The position numbers were made by a program, and so were the translations under genes. From Deltaproteobacteria bacterium (GTDB lineage Bacteria; Desulfobacterota; Syntrophia; Syntrophales; UBA5619), in NCBI GenBank assembly GCA_021372695.1, contig JAJFTY010000215.1, positions 1-7,036 on the forward strand: DNA of 7,036 nucleotides, written 5' to 3'. Positions 5,214 to 7,036 of the stretch are shown here, one piece after another. Positions within the stretch are counted from its first letter, which is position 1. Each line of letters starts with the position of its first letter. Under the pieces are notes generated by a model. The model saw nothing but the letters and a program-made list of their open reading frames with translations, ran no database searches and was not told the origin of the DNA.

Positions 5214-7036
5214 TCATTCGGGACTCGGCCCCATCGTAACGCGCACAAAGCCCGTGGGCCGGATCCATTTGGCAAAGGCCTTCCGCACCTGTGCGGCAGT
5301 CATCTCCCGAAAACGCTTCGCGGCGCGGATGGGTTCGTCGAGCGGCAGATTCTGCAAAGACCGGGAGAGCAGCCCTCCGGCAACGCCGTCCATGTCCGCC
5401 TCGGAGAGGGGAAGCTGGCGCAGCAGCAGGATTTTAGCCTGCTCGAGCTCGTGGGCGGTCACGTTTGTCTTCTGCATCTCGCGCAGGTTCTGTTCGATCA
5501 TGGATGCGGCTTTCGCCACGTTGGGCGGGTCGCAGGCATAGGAAACACCGAACAGGGAGCGGTTTTTCCCCGCTTCGATAAACGACTCCACGTTGTAGAC
5601 GAGGCCCGCCTTCTCCCGCAGATCACGGTAAAGGCGGGTGGCATAGAAGGCGCCGGAGAGCACATGGTTTCCGAGCTGGAGGGTGTAGTAGTCGGCGTGC
5701 GACCGGGTGATCCCGAGCGTCTGGGCGAGCGTCACCCGATCCTGGACCCTGCTTGCGTCCGGAACATGGACGACGGAGGGTTTGTTCAGCGTCGTGGCCT
5801 TCAGGTCCGTCTGCGGCTTTTTCCCCTGGGCTTTCCAGTCGGAAAAACAGAACTCGACGGCGGTGCGCGCGCGTTCCGGTGTCACCCGGCCGATGATGAC
5901 GATCGTCGTCAGGTCCGGACGGAACACCTTCTTGTAGTAAGCTTTGACGTCCGAGAGCGAAACGCTGCTCACGGTTTCGGGCAGTGCGAAACGGCGCATG
6001 GGATCATGCTCGGGATAGAGGGCACGGCGCAGGGCCCGTTTGGAAAGAAAGGACGGGCTCTCGATCTCGCCGCGGAGGGCATCGATTGTCTCCTGCCTGA
6101 CCACGCCGAACCCCTCTTCCGGCAGGGCCGGGCGCAGCAGGTTGTCGGCCAGGAGTTCCATGCCGCGCTCGAAGTTCTCCAACAGGACGCGGAGAGAAAA
6201 GCTCGGTCCTGCGGAGATGTCCGCCGCGATCTCATCCTGGGCCTTCTGAAACGCCAGCCGGTCCAGCGACCGGGTCCCATAGGAGAAGAGGGATTCGAGC
6301 ACGTCGGAGACTCCCTCTTTTCCCGCCGGCTCCTGGAGCTTCTCGTTGTGCTTCACCTGCCCGACGACCGTCACCGTGGGGCTCACGCTTTCCGGCTGGA
6401 CGATCAGTTTGATCCCGTTGCGGAGCGTCGTGACCACGGGCTTTATCTTCCAGGGAAGAAGGGCGGGTACGGTCGCCGCCTTCTTCGCCCAGGACGGAAG
6501 ATCGACCGGTTGTGTCCGGCTGGGGGCAAAGGACTCCTTGCCGCCGAACCCTTTCGAAGCGACCGGCTTTCCCGAGGGGCGCGGCGTGACGATCGCCGTG
6601 AGCGCGGTCTCGTTGATCAGGTATTCGCGCGCGACGCGATTGACATCCTCGACGGTCACCTTCGCGATTGCATCCGTCAAGTCGTCCGGGGAGTTCACCC
6701 CTGCCACGGCCAGGGCCTGGGACCACGTTTCGGCGAGGCCGGAGATGGAATTCTTCTGAAACTCGGCGCCGGCCCTTTCATGCCGCTTGGCCGCCTCTAC
6801 CAGATCCGCGGGGAGGCCGCTTTTCACGTATCCGGCAACGAGGCCCCGGATCGCCTCCAAGAGCGCAGCTCCGTCCCCTCCCTTTGGGAAACTCGCCATG
6901 GCAAACCCGAATCCCGCCTTGGGAAGGGCGTCGTTTTCGAAACCGGCAAAGAGAGCTTTCCCCTGGGGAACCAGGGCGTAGAGATCGCCCCGCCTGCTGC
7001 TGAGCACGTCCGCCAGGATCAGCCCCGGGGCATAGT
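5214..7036 (-). CDS. M16-family (insulinase/pitrilysin-like) peptidase protein, N-terminus beyond right edge
   Basis: The reading frame is open to the right edge, so this is the C-terminal ~606 residues of a longer protein. A GTG at 7007 is inside the domain and is not a true start. The first ~190 visible residues look like the C-terminal part of a first M16 domain. After a Pro/Lys-rich linker a second M16 domain begins near GIKLIVQPE. At the place of its zinc motif HxxEH it reads DVLES (codons at 6305-6291), so both His ligands are absent and this half should be catalytically inactive. It keeps the partner-domain signature LREKAGLVY, with Tyr at 5595-5597, which in M16 enzymes helps bind substrate. 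The working HxxEH is expected in the unseen first domain, giving a fused active/inactive pair of roughly 850-900 residues. Such proteins are usually periplasmic or membrane-attached zinc proteases that cut peptides or small proteins in an enclosed chamber; any signal peptide is off-window. glgP starts 39 bases downstream. Confidence 0.93.
   Translation of the reverse strand, partial: YAPGLILADVLSSRRGDLYALVPQGKALFAGFENDALPKAGFGFAMASFPKGGDGAALLEAIRGLVAGYVKSGLPADLVEAAKRHERAGAEFQKNSISGLAETWSQALAVAGVNSPDDLTDAIAKVTVEDVNRVAREYLINETALTAIVTPRPSGKPVASKGFGGKESFAPSRTQPVDLPSWAKKAATVPALLPWKIKPVVTTLRNGIKLIVQPESVSPTVTVVGQVKHNEKLQEPAGKEGVSDVLESLFSYGTRSLDRLAFQKAQDEIAADISAGPSFSLRVLLENFERGMELLADNLLRPALPEEGFGVVRQETIDALRGEIESPSFLSKRALRRALYPEHDPMRRFALPETVSSVSLSDVKAYYKKVFRPDLTTIVIIGRVTPERARTAVEFCFSDWKAQGKKPQTDLKATTLNKPSVVHVPDASRVQDRVTLAQTLGITRSHADYYTLQLGNHVLSGAFYATRLYRDLREKAGLVYNVESFIEAGKNRSLFGVSYACDPPNVAKAASMIEQNLREMQKTNVTAHELEQAKILLLRQLPLSEADMDGVAGGLLSRSLQNLPLDEPIRAAKRFREMTAAQVRKAFAKWIRPTGFVRVTMGPSPE

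Noticed and set aside
6985..7007. GTG at 7007 as the start of the M16 gene
   Set aside because: The frame remains open to the window edge with protein-like sequence, and a start here would remove most of the first M16 domain.

Overview
All four protein-coding genes in this window lie on the minus strand, so transcription runs from the right edge to the left edge. The sequence is GC-rich with short intergenic gaps and good Shine-Dalgarno sites. One gene encodes an exported protein with a Sec signal peptide, which points to a Gram-negative-type bacterium. A deltaproteobacterial, acidobacterial or Nitrospirota-like host would fit this gene mix, but the window has no phylogenetic marker, so that placement is a guess.

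Layout in transcription order: (1) 7036-5214, the C-terminal ~606 residues of a two-domain M16 (insulinase/pitrilysin-type) peptidase-family protein whose start and active first half lie beyond the right edge. (2) After a 39-base gap, 5174-2628, a complete alpha-glucan phosphorylase (GlgP, GT35, the form with an N-terminal DUF3417-type region). (3) A 265-base intergenic stretch (2363-2627) with an AT-rich pocket, a candidate promoter and a cluster of CCGG motifs. (4) 2362-1874, a small exported protein very rich in Met and Lys, with an internal repeat, that I do not recognise. (5) After 65 bases, 1808-1, the N-terminal ~602 residues of a P-type ATPase of the plasma-membrane proton-pump type (P-IIIA), cut by the left edge. 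A perfect 10-bp hairpin lies just inside its start.

The likely transcription units are [M16 peptidase - glgP] and [Met/Lys-rich exported protein - P-type ATPase]. The first pair combines envelope proteolysis with storage-glucan breakdown and may share only a promoter. The second pair is the most interesting: an exported, repetitive, Met-rich, Cys- and His-free protein immediately upstream of a cation pump, whose translation could be affected by a strong hairpin early in the coding sequence. No RNA genes, CRISPR arrays, insertion sequences or convincing intrinsic terminators were seen.
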